From: Verrucomicrobiota bacterium
GTDB lineage: Bacteria; Verrucomicrobiota; Verrucomicrobiia; Opitutales; Opitutaceae
Assembly: GCA_030832235.1 (NCBI GenBank)
Contig: JAURJO010000432.1
Span: 1 to 13,819 of the forward strand
DNA: 13,819 bases
Direction: 5' to 3'
A program made the translations under genes and the position numbers. Position 1 is the first letter of the stretch. The number at the start of each line of letters is the position of its first letter. Below the pieces are notes generated by a model. The model worked only from the letters and a program-made list of their open reading frames with translations. It was not told the DNA's origin and made no database searches. Positions 8,558-13,819 of this stretch are shown here, one piece after another.

Positions 8558-9352
8558 TCAGCGCCCCGCGCGCGCGGCGAGGAAGCTCTGCAGGCCGCCG
8601 AGGTCGTCGGCGCCGATGATATCCACCCCGGCGTCGGCCAGCTGGGCCCACACGACCGGCGAATCCGGCGCGTTCCAGAAACGCAGGCGGCGGCCGCGAG
8701 CATGCGCCTTCGCCACCCAGTCGCCGAGGGCCACCCGAACCTCCGCCGGCATCGGTCCCACCCAATTCCACGTCGAGAGGGTCCGCCAGTTCTCGCTGAT
8801 CCAAGGGACCAGGTCGGCGGGTACGTTAGCGTCAAGATGCGCCTTCCGTCCGTCCAACGCGGCGAAACGCACCGTCTGCGCGCGCAACGCCGCCTCGTCG
8901 CGGTTGCCCGAGATGATGACTGTCACCGCCCGCGAAGTCTTCGCTCCGTCCCGGAACTCCGTGAGCAGCTCCGCGTAACCGGCGAGGACCGCATGGAGCG
9001 CGGCGTAGGTCGGCCCGCCCGCTGACTTCACATCCACCAAAAGCGTGAACCCGTCCCGCCCGGGCTGCACGTGCCCGCCGAGCGCGCGCACCCTTTCCCG
9101 CAGGGGATCGAGGTAGAGCGCCTGGAGCGTGCGCTCCGGCCGGACGCCCTTCCGGTCGTGCGCCACCAGCAGCGCGTCGTCGACCAGCCAGATGTCGGCC
9201 TCGACGCTGCCAAAACCGTGTGCCAGCGCGTCGTGCAGCGGCCGCGCGTGCTCGTAGTCGTTGTGCGCGTGCGCCACCGGCGCCACGGAGTCGGCCGCGC
9301 GGAGATCGGCGGCCAGCACGGCGAGGGCGAGAGCGATCGAGCGCGGGGACAT
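8558..9352 (-). CDS. Secreted PI-PLC/AIM6-like phosphodiesterase
   Basis: A 264-residue exported protein of the PLC-like phosphodiesterase TIM-barrel superfamily, in the branch related to fungal AIM6 and bacterial phosphatidylinositol-specific phospholipase C/glycerophosphodiesterase proteins. Residues 1 to about 20 form a signal peptide. Catalytic-type residues visible in order are H28 and H30 in HAHNDY, E51 and D53 in VEADIW, H65 in LLVAHD, and D107/K109 in LLVDVKS. The barrel ends with VDIIGADDL near 243-251. The ATG at 9352 begins the signal peptide; the frame is open 25 codons further upstream but that extension is not signal-like. It is divergent from the SorC-type regulator with 81 bp between the start codons and convergent with the receptor gene. 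The substrate is probably a phospholipid or glycerophosphodiester, but the subfamily has little characterised biochemistry. Confidence 0.82.
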   Translation of the reverse strand: MSPRSIALALAVLAADLRAADSVAPVAHAHNDYEHARPLHDALAHGFGSVEADIWLVDDALLVAHDRKGVRPERTLQALYLDPLRERVRALGGHVQPGRDGFTLLVDVKSAGGPTYAALHAVLAGYAELLTEFRDGAKTSRAVTVIISGNRDEAALRAQTVRFAALDGRKAHLDANVPADLVPWISENWRTLSTWNWVGPMPAEVRVALGDWVAKAHARGRRLRFWNAPDSPVVWAQLADAGVDIIGADDLGGLQSFLAARAGR

Positions 9353-9433
9353 GCCGCACGATGCGCCGCGCCCGACGGACGCCGCAAGCCCGCGCAGCGC
9401 GCCCCTTGACTCACCAGGAATCTCCAAGGTTCG
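9353..9433. promoter_or_regulatory. Divergent control region between the phosphodiesterase and the regulator
   Basis: This 81-bp gap must contain the leftward promoter and probably the rightward one. TTGACT at 9406-9411 matches a -35 box, but the best -10-like sequence, TATAAC at 9439-9444, is 27 bp away and lies inside the predicted coding start, so a promoter cannot be assigned firmly. AAGG at 9426-9429 could serve as a closely spaced ribosome binding site for the ATG at 9434. Confidence 0.4.
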
Positions 9434-10426
9434 ATGGATATAACGATGCTGAATGTTTATTCAGACGACCAACTCCGGCTGTTAGCCCGGCTTTATTACG
9501 CCGACGGGCTGGGGCAAGCGGAGGTCGCCCGGCTCGCGCGGGTTTCACAAGCCAAGGTCTCCCGCCTGCTGGCGCTCGCCCGCGAGCGTGGCATCGTCCG
9601 GATCACCGTCGCCGATTACGATCCACGACGGCCGGACCTCGAGGCGGCGCTTTGCCGGCGACTCGGCCTCGCCGAGGCCGTCGTGATCAAATCAGCGGGA
9701 ACCGACGCGCGGGCCGCCACGGGGCATTTCGCGGCGGCCGCCGTCTCCCGCCTGATCGGAACCAGTGACGTGGTCGCCCTGGCCGGGGGCCGGACGCTGC
9801 AGGCGCTGGCGTCGCATCTTCCCCTCGATCGTTCGCGACAACCGGTGCTGGTGCAGGCGATGGGCAGCGTGGAACCGAGCGCCAGCGCCCACGACGCCCA
9901 GGAGATCGGCCGGGTCATGACCCAAAGGCTTGGTGGTACTTTTCTGGCGCTGAACGCTCCCGCATTCATGCCCGATAAACGCACCCGCGACACGCTCGTC
10001 TCGCTGGAGCAGGTACGGGCCGTGCAGCAGCACCTTTCCCGCGCCCGCGTTGCCCTCGTCGGGGTCGGGACGCTGGCGAACTCCGTGTTCGTCGAGCGCG
10101 GCACCCTCGACGTCGCAATGGTACGGGAACTCCGGCGCGCCGGTGCCGTCGGTGAGATCTGCGGGAGGTTCTTCGACGACCGGGGCCGCGAGTGCGCGAC
10201 CGGCTGGCGCGACCGCGTGATCAGCATCGAGCTGGCCCAGTTGCGCCGCATCCCGCTGGCGCTCGCCGTGGTTTCCGGGACCGACCGCACCGCCGCCATC
10301 GAGGCCGCCATCCGCGGCGGGCTGATCAAGGGTCTCGTCATCGACGAGGCGGGCGCCGCCGCGCTGCTGATGTCGAACGCTTCCTCCCCGGCCGCTCCCG
10401 CTCCCCGCCGCAAATCCCGATCATGA
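9434..10426 (+). CDS. SorC-family sugar-phosphate-sensing transcriptional regulator
   Basis: A 330-residue cytoplasmic DNA-binding protein. An N-terminal helix-turn-helix (about residues 26-50, GQAEVARLARVSQAKVSRLL) is followed by a SorC/DeoR-type sugar-binding domain (about 65-315), with the family's VVALAGGRTLQAL and VGVGTLANS loops and a C-terminal segment ending in GGLIKGLVIDEAGAAALL. Length fits the family (310-340). Known members bind phosphorylated sugars or triose/hexose phosphates, so a glycerol or triose phosphate effector is plausible here. The start may be ATG 9434 or in-frame ATG 9446; the first has AAGG four bases upstream, the second GGA seven bases upstream. It overlaps the next gene by ATGA (10423-10426), so it is the first gene of an operon with the two glycerol-phosphate enzymes and presumably controls it, and perhaps the divergent gene too. 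Confidence 0.92.
   Translation: MDITMLNVYSDDQLRLLARLYYADGLGQAEVARLARVSQAKVSRLLALARERGIVRITVADYDPRRPDLEAALCRRLGLAEAVVIKSAGTDARAATGHFAAAAVSRLIGTSDVVALAGGRTLQALASHLPLDRSRQPVLVQAMGSVEPSASAHDAQEIGRVMTQRLGGTFLALNAPAFMPDKRTRDTLVSLEQVRAVQQHLSRARVALVGVGTLANSVFVERGTLDVAMVRELRRAGAVGEICGRFFDDRGRECATGWRDRVISIELAQLRRIPLALAVVSGTDRTAAIEAAIRGGLIKGLVIDEAGAAALLMSNASSPAAPAPRRKSRS
9450..9463. promoter_or_regulatory. Candidate operator, TGAAT-N4-ATTCA
   Basis: A perfect inverted repeat TGAAT/ATTCA with a 4-bp spacer lies within the first codons of the regulator gene, in an AT-rich patch (about 9434-9463) that stands out in GC-rich surroundings. Its position at the start of the regulator gene and beside the divergent promoter suits autoregulation. 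It is a single copy in this window, so the assignment is tentative. Confidence 0.35.
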
Positions 10427-11385
10427 ACGCCCGCCTCCCGGATCGCCTCGCCGTTCTCACCCTGCTCGCCGCCGCCCTCGCCGGCACCGCCTCCGGGGAT
10501 CCGATCCGTCCGGACTGGAATGTCCGCGAACACCTGCCGCTGGAGAAGATCATCGTCCAAGGCCACCGCGGCGTGGGGAACCTGGCCGAGGAGAACACCG
10601 TGGAGGCCTTCGAGCTGGCGTGGAAACTCGGCCTCTACCCGGAATCCGACCTGCGGATCACGCGCGACGGCGTGATCGTGCCCTTCCACGACAACAACTT
10701 CGCCCGTGTCGTGAAGGGCGCCTCGCCGGAACTGAAGAAGAAAGGCGTGAAGGATCTCACCTACGCCGAGCTCTCACGGCTGGATGTCGGCGCCTACAAG
10801 GGCGAGCAGTTCCGGGGCCGCCGTGTCGTGCCGATGGCGACCATCTTTGAGCTCATGCGCGGACGGCCCGAGCGGCACCTGTACATGGACATCAAGAGCA
10901 TCGAGTTTCCGCGGCTCGCCGCCGAGGTCCGGAAATACGGCCTCGAGAAACAGGTCGTCGTCGCCTCCCGCAAGGTCGCCGAACTGCGCGAATGGAAGGC
11001 GCTCGTGCCGGAGTCGGAGACGTTGCTCTGGATGCACGGCAACGAGGCCGAGTTGCGCCGGGATCTCGCGGAGCACCGTGCGACCAAGTACGCCGGCATC
11101 ACCCAACTGCAGATCCACGTCTACCCCAAGGAGACCAAAGACACCTGGGCACCCCCGACCGACCCGAGCCCGGCGGACAACCCCTTCCGCCTCCGCAACG
11201 CCTTCCTCCTTGAAGTCGGCCGAGAGCTGCGCGCGCACGGCGTGATCTTCCAGGTTTTCCCGTACACCGACAGCCCCGCCGTTTACGCCCAGCTCCTGGA
11301 CCTCGGCGTGATGTCTTTCGCCACGGACTACCCCGACATCACCCTCCGCGCCCTGCGCGATTATTACGCCCGCCCCGGCCGATGA
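10423..11385 (+). CDS. Secreted glycerophosphodiester phosphodiesterase
   Basis: A 320-residue exported TIM-barrel enzyme that hydrolyses glycerophosphodiesters to an alcohol and glycerol phosphate. Residues 1 to about 25 form a signal peptide ending near TASG. The GDPD signature is complete: H48-R49-G50, E57-N58-T59, E74 and D76 in YPESDLRIT, and H89-D90 in VPFHD; E74, D76 and the two histidines form the metal and acid-base site. A lysine in MDIKS near 159 matches the conserved barrel-strand lysine, and the C-terminal barrel strand has FATDYPD. Length is typical. The ATG at 10423 overlaps the stop of the regulator gene, and the gene's own stop overlaps the start of the dehydrogenase gene (ATGA, 11382-11385), so all three are translationally coupled. 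Which stereoisomer of glycerol phosphate it releases cannot be told from sequence. Confidence 0.92.
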   Translation: MNARLPDRLAVLTLLAAALAGTASGDPIRPDWNVREHLPLEKIIVQGHRGVGNLAEENTVEAFELAWKLGLYPESDLRITRDGVIVPFHDNNFARVVKGASPELKKKGVKDLTYAELSRLDVGAYKGEQFRGRRVVPMATIFELMRGRPERHLYMDIKSIEFPRLAAEVRKYGLEKQVVVASRKVAELREWKALVPESETLLWMHGNEAELRRDLAEHRATKYAGITQLQIHVYPKETKDTWAPPTDPSPADNPFRLRNAFLLEVGRELRAHGVIFQVFPYTDSPAVYAQLLDLGVMSFATDYPDITLRALRDYYARPGR

Positions 11386-12809
11386 GCCTTCCTGCCCGCC
11401 TTTCCCTCTCCGAGGCGCTCGCCTCGGCCCGCGAGACCCGCGATCTAACGCTGGGCCGCGGGGTCGTGAACGAGACCGCCGCCGTCTTCGCGCGACATTT
11501 TCCCGGCCGGCGCGCGGTGATCATCACCGACGGCAAGAACCACGACCGCGCCGCCATCGCCGTCGGAGCATCGCTCGACGCCAGGGGCATCGCGCGCCAG
11601 CCGGACTTTGTCTACCCGCAGGCCAGCCTCTACGCGGAGTCCCCGCACGTCGCCACGCTGGAGGAGTCGCTACGCACGCACGACGCGATCCCCGTCGCCG
11701 TGGGCTCGGGCACCATCAACGACCTCGTGAAACTCGCGGCGCACCGCGCCGGGCGCGATTCATACCTCTGCGTGGCGACGGCCGCCTCGATGGACGGGTA
11801 CACCGCCTTCGGCGCCTCCATCACCCACGAGGGCGCGAAGCAGACCTTCAGCTGCCCCGCGCCGCGCGCGGTGGTGGCGGACCTCGACATCATCGCCGGC
11901 GCGCCGCCCGAGATGACGGCCGCCGGCTACGCCGACTTGCTGGCCAAGGTGACCGCGGGCGCCGACTGGATACTAGCCGATGCGCTCGGCGAGGAGCCGA
12001 TCGATCCGCGCGCATGGGCGATCGTGCAAGGCGGCCTGCGCGACGCGTTGGCCGATCCGGAAGGGGCCCGCCTCGGGCGCGTGGCCTCGGTCGGGCCTCT
12101 GACCGAGGGCCTGATGCTCGGAGGCTTTGCGATGCAGTGGTCGCGCTCCAGCCGTCCCGCGTCGGGCGCGGAGCACCAGTTCAGCCACCTCTGGGACATG
12201 GAGCACCACGTCCACGGCGGGGAGGCACCCTCCCACGGATTCAAGGTCGGGGTCGCGACGCACGCGGTCACGCGCCTTTACGAGGAGTTGCTCGTGGAGG
12301 ATTTCGGATCCCTCGACACCGAGGCCATTGCCCGCCGCTGGTCGGCCGCGCCGGTGAACAACGAGGCGGCGATACGCGCGCGTTTCCACGGCTGCGATTT
12401 CGTGGAAACAGCCGTGACGGAGGCGCGGGCGAAGGCGATCGACACGCCGCAGCTTCGCGCGCAGCTCCAGCGACTGCGCGAGGAATGGACGGCGATCCGC
12501 ACCCGCCTGCGCGCGCAACTCCTGCCAGCGAAGGAGGTGCAGCGGCGTCTCGCTGCAGTCGGCGCACCGACTGAGCCCGAGCAGATCGGCCTGTCCCGCG
12601 CGCGCCTTCGCGACACGTTTCTGCGGGCCTTCCACATCCGCCGGCGTTTCACCGTGCTCGATGTCGCGATGCGCACGGACCGCCTGGAGGCGTGGCTCGA
12701 TCGCATCTTCGGGCCCGGGGCGGTCTGGGATACAAATGAGGATCGGAAGGGTCGGGCGGAACCAGGACCACGGGTTCAACCACGGAAAGACCCGGATCAA
12801 CACGGATGA
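11382..12809 (+). CDS. sn-glycerol-1-phosphate dehydrogenase (AraM/EgsA type)
   Basis: A cytoplasmic NAD(P)-dependent, metal-dependent dehydrogenase of the Fe-ADH_2 family that interconverts dihydroxyacetone phosphate and sn-glycerol-1-phosphate. The call comes from resemblance to Bacillus AraM: nucleotide-binding VAVGSGTIND (105-114), ATAASMDGYTAFGAS (132-146), metal ligands D185 in AAGYADLL, H265 in SGAEHQFSH and H285 in PSHGFKVG, and a C-terminal helical domain with RAFHIRRRFTVLD. Natural homology seems to end near residue 449. The last 26 codons (from 12729) are low in hydrophobics and run into tandem 10-nt repeats, with the stop inside the third repeat, so the C-terminus looks extended after loss of an older stop. 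The start overlaps the phosphodiesterase stop by ATGA. Beside a secreted phosphodiesterase and an OPA transporter, catabolic oxidation of G1P seems likelier than lipid synthesis, but direction is not encoded in sequence. Confidence 0.9.
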   Translation: MSLPARLSLSEALASARETRDLTLGRGVVNETAAVFARHFPGRRAVIITDGKNHDRAAIAVGASLDARGIARQPDFVYPQASLYAESPHVATLEESLRTHDAIPVAVGSGTINDLVKLAAHRAGRDSYLCVATAASMDGYTAFGASITHEGAKQTFSCPAPRAVVADLDIIAGAPPEMTAAGYADLLAKVTAGADWILADALGEEPIDPRAWAIVQGGLRDALADPEGARLGRVASVGPLTEGLMLGGFAMQWSRSSRPASGAEHQFSHLWDMEHHVHGGEAPSHGFKVGVATHAVTRLYEELLVEDFGSLDTEAIARRWSAAPVNNEAAIRARFHGCDFVETAVTEARAKAIDTPQLRAQLQRLREEWTAIRTRLRAQLLPAKEVQRRLAAVGAPTEPEQIGLSRARLRDTFLRAFHIRRRFTVLDVAMRTDRLEAWLDRIFGPGAVWDTNEDRKGRAEPGPRVQPRKDPDQHG

Positions 12810-12810
12810 G
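12769..12810. repeat. Degenerate 10-nt tandem repeat (CACGGATCAA-like)
   Basis: Three consecutive decamers, CACGGAAAGA (12781-12790), CCCGGATCAA (12791-12800) and CACGGATGAG (12801-12810), share the frame C-x-CGGA. A fourth, looser unit, CACGGGTTCAA, precedes them at 12769-12779. The array overlaps the end of the dehydrogenase gene and supplies its stop codon (TGA, 12807-12809). It resembles short degenerate arrays I recall from intergenic regions of Verrucomicrobiota and other environmental bacteria, but that recollection is unverified. Confidence 0.6.
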
Positions 12811-12831
12811 GAGAACATCTTACTCTGCAGC

Positions 12832-12849
12832 CGGGGGCCGGCGACCCCG
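12832..12849. repeat. GC-rich hairpin, possible REP-like element
   Basis: CGGGG (12832-12836) pairs with CCCCG (12845-12849) across the 8-nt segment GCCGGCGA, which can itself add a C-G pair. It lies 22 nt after the dehydrogenase stop codon and has no T tract. It could be a terminator stem, or an intergenic palindromic element of REP type; copies elsewhere in the genome would decide. Confidence 0.35.
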
Positions 12850-12892
12850 ACGTAGGCAGGAAGTCCGGCGGCGGCTGGCGGTTCGGAACAAC

Positions 12893-12908
12893 CCGGGGTT
12901 TACCCCGG
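12893..12908. terminator. Hairpin CCGGGG-TTTA-CCCCGG
   Basis: A perfect 6-bp GC stem with a TTTA tetraloop lies 83 nt after the dehydrogenase stop codon. No T run follows on the plus strand (AATTC), so termination would not be classical. It may separate the enzyme operon from the transporter gene, or be part of the repeat-rich spacer. Confidence 0.4.
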
Positions 12909-12964
12909 AATTCACCGATCGCGCGGATTCATGCGATGGTGGCGCCTTCCGCCGGAGACCTGTG

Positions 12965-13020
12965 TTCCTGATTCCCAGATTTCCCCGCACCTCCGATACC
13001 TCCGTTCGCTCCTGTGCTCC
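12965..13020. repeat. About 9-nt periodic CTCC/TTCC repeat
   Basis: CTCC recurs at 12991, 13000, 13009 and 13017 (spacings 9, 9 and 8), preceded by TTCC at 12965, 12972 and 12981. The unit is roughly TACCTCCGT. No plausible protein is encoded in it. It forms the right half of the repeat-rich spacer before the transporter gene, about 53 nt from that gene's start. Confidence 0.5.
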
Positions 13021-13073
13021 AGCTTTGGCCGCAGGGAAACGAAATCCACGGACCCGATGACCCCGAAACGAAA

Positions 13074-13819
13074 ATGAATCCCCGACCTGCATCGCCAGCC
13101 GCCCCGGAGGAAAACTCCGCCGCCGCGCGGCTGTTCCGCATGTGGCAGATCCGCACGCTCGCCGGCGCCATGTTCGGGTACGCGGCGTTCTACTTCGTCC
13201 GCAAGAACCTGAGCTTCGCGATGCCGGCGATGCAGTCGGATCTCGGGATTTCCAAGGCCGACCTCGGGATTTTCCTCACGCTGCACGGCCTGCTCTACGG
13301 CGTCTCGCGTTTCGTGAACGGCATGTGGGCCGACCGCGCCAACGCACGCTACTTCATGGTCGCCGGCCTGCTGCTCTCGGTCGGCGCCAACATCTTCTTC
13401 GGCTTCAGCTCCACGGTGCTGCTGCTCGGCGTAGCATGGATGATCAACGGCTGGGTGCAGGGCATGGGGTTCCCCCCGTGCTGCCGGCTAATGACGCATT
13501 GGTTCCGCCCGGAGCGTCTCGCCTCGACGATGTCGGTTTGGAACACCTCGCACTCGATCGGCGCGGCCCTCGCGAGCGTGGCCTGCGGCTACTTCGTGCT
13601 GCTCGGCTGGCGCTGGTGTTTCTTCGGTCCCGCGATCCTTTGCACGGCGGCGGGCATCATCCTGTTCATCCTCCTGCGCGACACACCTTCCTCGGTGGGC
13701 CTGCCTGAAATCCGCGGGGACGACCGGCCGGCACCCTCGCCCGGCCCGGAGGAGAAGGCCGAGCACAAGGCTTTCGTGCGGCGCCAGGTGTTTGCCAACC
13801 CGTTCATCTGGTGGATCTC
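13074..13819 (+). CDS. OPA-family organophosphate transporter (GlpT/UhpC-like), cut at its 3' end
   Basis: The first 248 residues of an inner-membrane major-facilitator protein of the organophosphate:inorganic-phosphate antiporter family; about the C-terminal half lies beyond the window. Visible family features are YAAFYFVRKNLSFAMPAM with R43-K44 (counterparts of the substrate-binding R45-K46 region of E. coli GlpT), WADRANARYFM, GWVQGMGFPPC, SVWNTSHSIG with H160 (counterpart of GlpT H165), and RDTPSSVGLP before the central cytoplasmic loop. Six membrane segments fit between about 28 and 202. GlpT K80 appears replaced by R79. Similarity is shared between GlpT and UhpC, so the substrate could be glycerol phosphate or another phosphorylated compound; the neighbouring glycerophosphodiesterase and G1P dehydrogenase favour glycerol phosphate. 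The start ATG at 13074 has no clear ribosome binding site. It follows the dehydrogenase gene by 264 bp and may have its own promoter. Confidence 0.9.
   Translation, partial: MNPRPASPAAPEENSAAARLFRMWQIRTLAGAMFGYAAFYFVRKNLSFAMPAMQSDLGISKADLGIFLTLHGLLYGVSRFVNGMWADRANARYFMVAGLLLSVGANIFFGFSSTVLLLGVAWMINGWVQGMGFPPCCRLMTHWFRPERLASTMSVWNTSHSIGAALASVACGYFVLLGWRWCFFGPAILCTAAGIILFILLRDTPSSVGLPEIRGDDRPAPSPGPEEKAEHKAFVRRQVFANPFIWWI

Noticed and set aside
9406..9444. Promoter made of TTGACT and TATAAC
   Set aside because: The spacer is 27 bp, about 10 bp too long, and the -10-like box lies past the likely start codon.
13057..13077. A six-codon reading frame (MTPKRK) whose stop overlaps the transporter ATG
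   Set aside because: It could be a leader peptide, but it has no ribosome binding site and no sequence feature beyond the overlap; chance is as likely.
1..13819. CRISPR arrays, tRNA or rRNA genes, transposase genes
   Set aside because: None seen: the short repeats at 12769-13020 have 9-10 nt periods without spacers, and no RNA gene or transposase-like product was recognised.

Overview
The window is very GC-rich and densely packed, and its products point to Verrucomicrobiota, most likely Opitutaceae. The main clues are a PVC-type haem-domain dehydrogenase (Piru/Ver N-terminal plus C-terminal c-type haem module), a DUF1080 domain, and a large TonB-dependent receptor of the kind expanded in that family. 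Most genes also lack a clear Shine-Dalgarno sequence. This assignment rests on protein family resemblance, not on a phylogenetic marker.

Left part (1-1289, minus strand): a gene cut by the window edge (possibly a YgjP-like metallopeptidase), a CDP-alcohol phosphatidyltransferase and a YfcE-type phosphodiesterase, probably co-transcribed leftwards. A 156-bp divergent region separates them from the centre (1446-8501, plus strand). The centre holds a 1264-residue secreted fusion (DUF1080, PVC dehydrogenase, HEAT-like repeats, cytochrome c) followed by a 1040-residue TonB-dependent receptor with an N-terminal carboxypeptidase-regulatory-like domain. A strong hairpin at 8517-8547 closes the receptor gene against a convergent neighbour.

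Right part (8558-13819): a cluster apparently built around glycerol-phosphate chemistry. An AIM6/PI-PLC-like secreted phosphodiesterase (minus) is divergent from a SorC-family regulator. The regulator is followed, with two 4-bp ATGA overlaps, by a secreted glycerophosphodiester phosphodiesterase and an AraM/EgsA-type sn-glycerol-1-phosphate dehydrogenase. After a 264-bp spacer comes an OPA-family (GlpT/UhpC-like) organophosphate transporter, cut by the right edge. The economical reading is that outer-membrane uptake feeds periplasmic hydrolysis of glycerophosphodiesters, then antiport of glycerol phosphate, then oxidation to dihydroxyacetone phosphate, under a regulator that senses a phosphorylated metabolite. 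Having a glycerol-1-phosphate enzyme where a glycerol-3-phosphate dehydrogenase would be expected suggests salvage of the glycerol-1-phosphate enantiomer (phosphatidylglycerol head groups, type I lipoteichoic acid or archaeal lipids). This is the most interesting hypothesis here and is inference.

The 12810-13073 spacer and the last codons of the dehydrogenase gene carry degenerate short tandem repeats (10-nt and about 9-nt periods) and two hairpins, which look like non-coding repeat elements inserted or grown between the dehydrogenase and the transporter.
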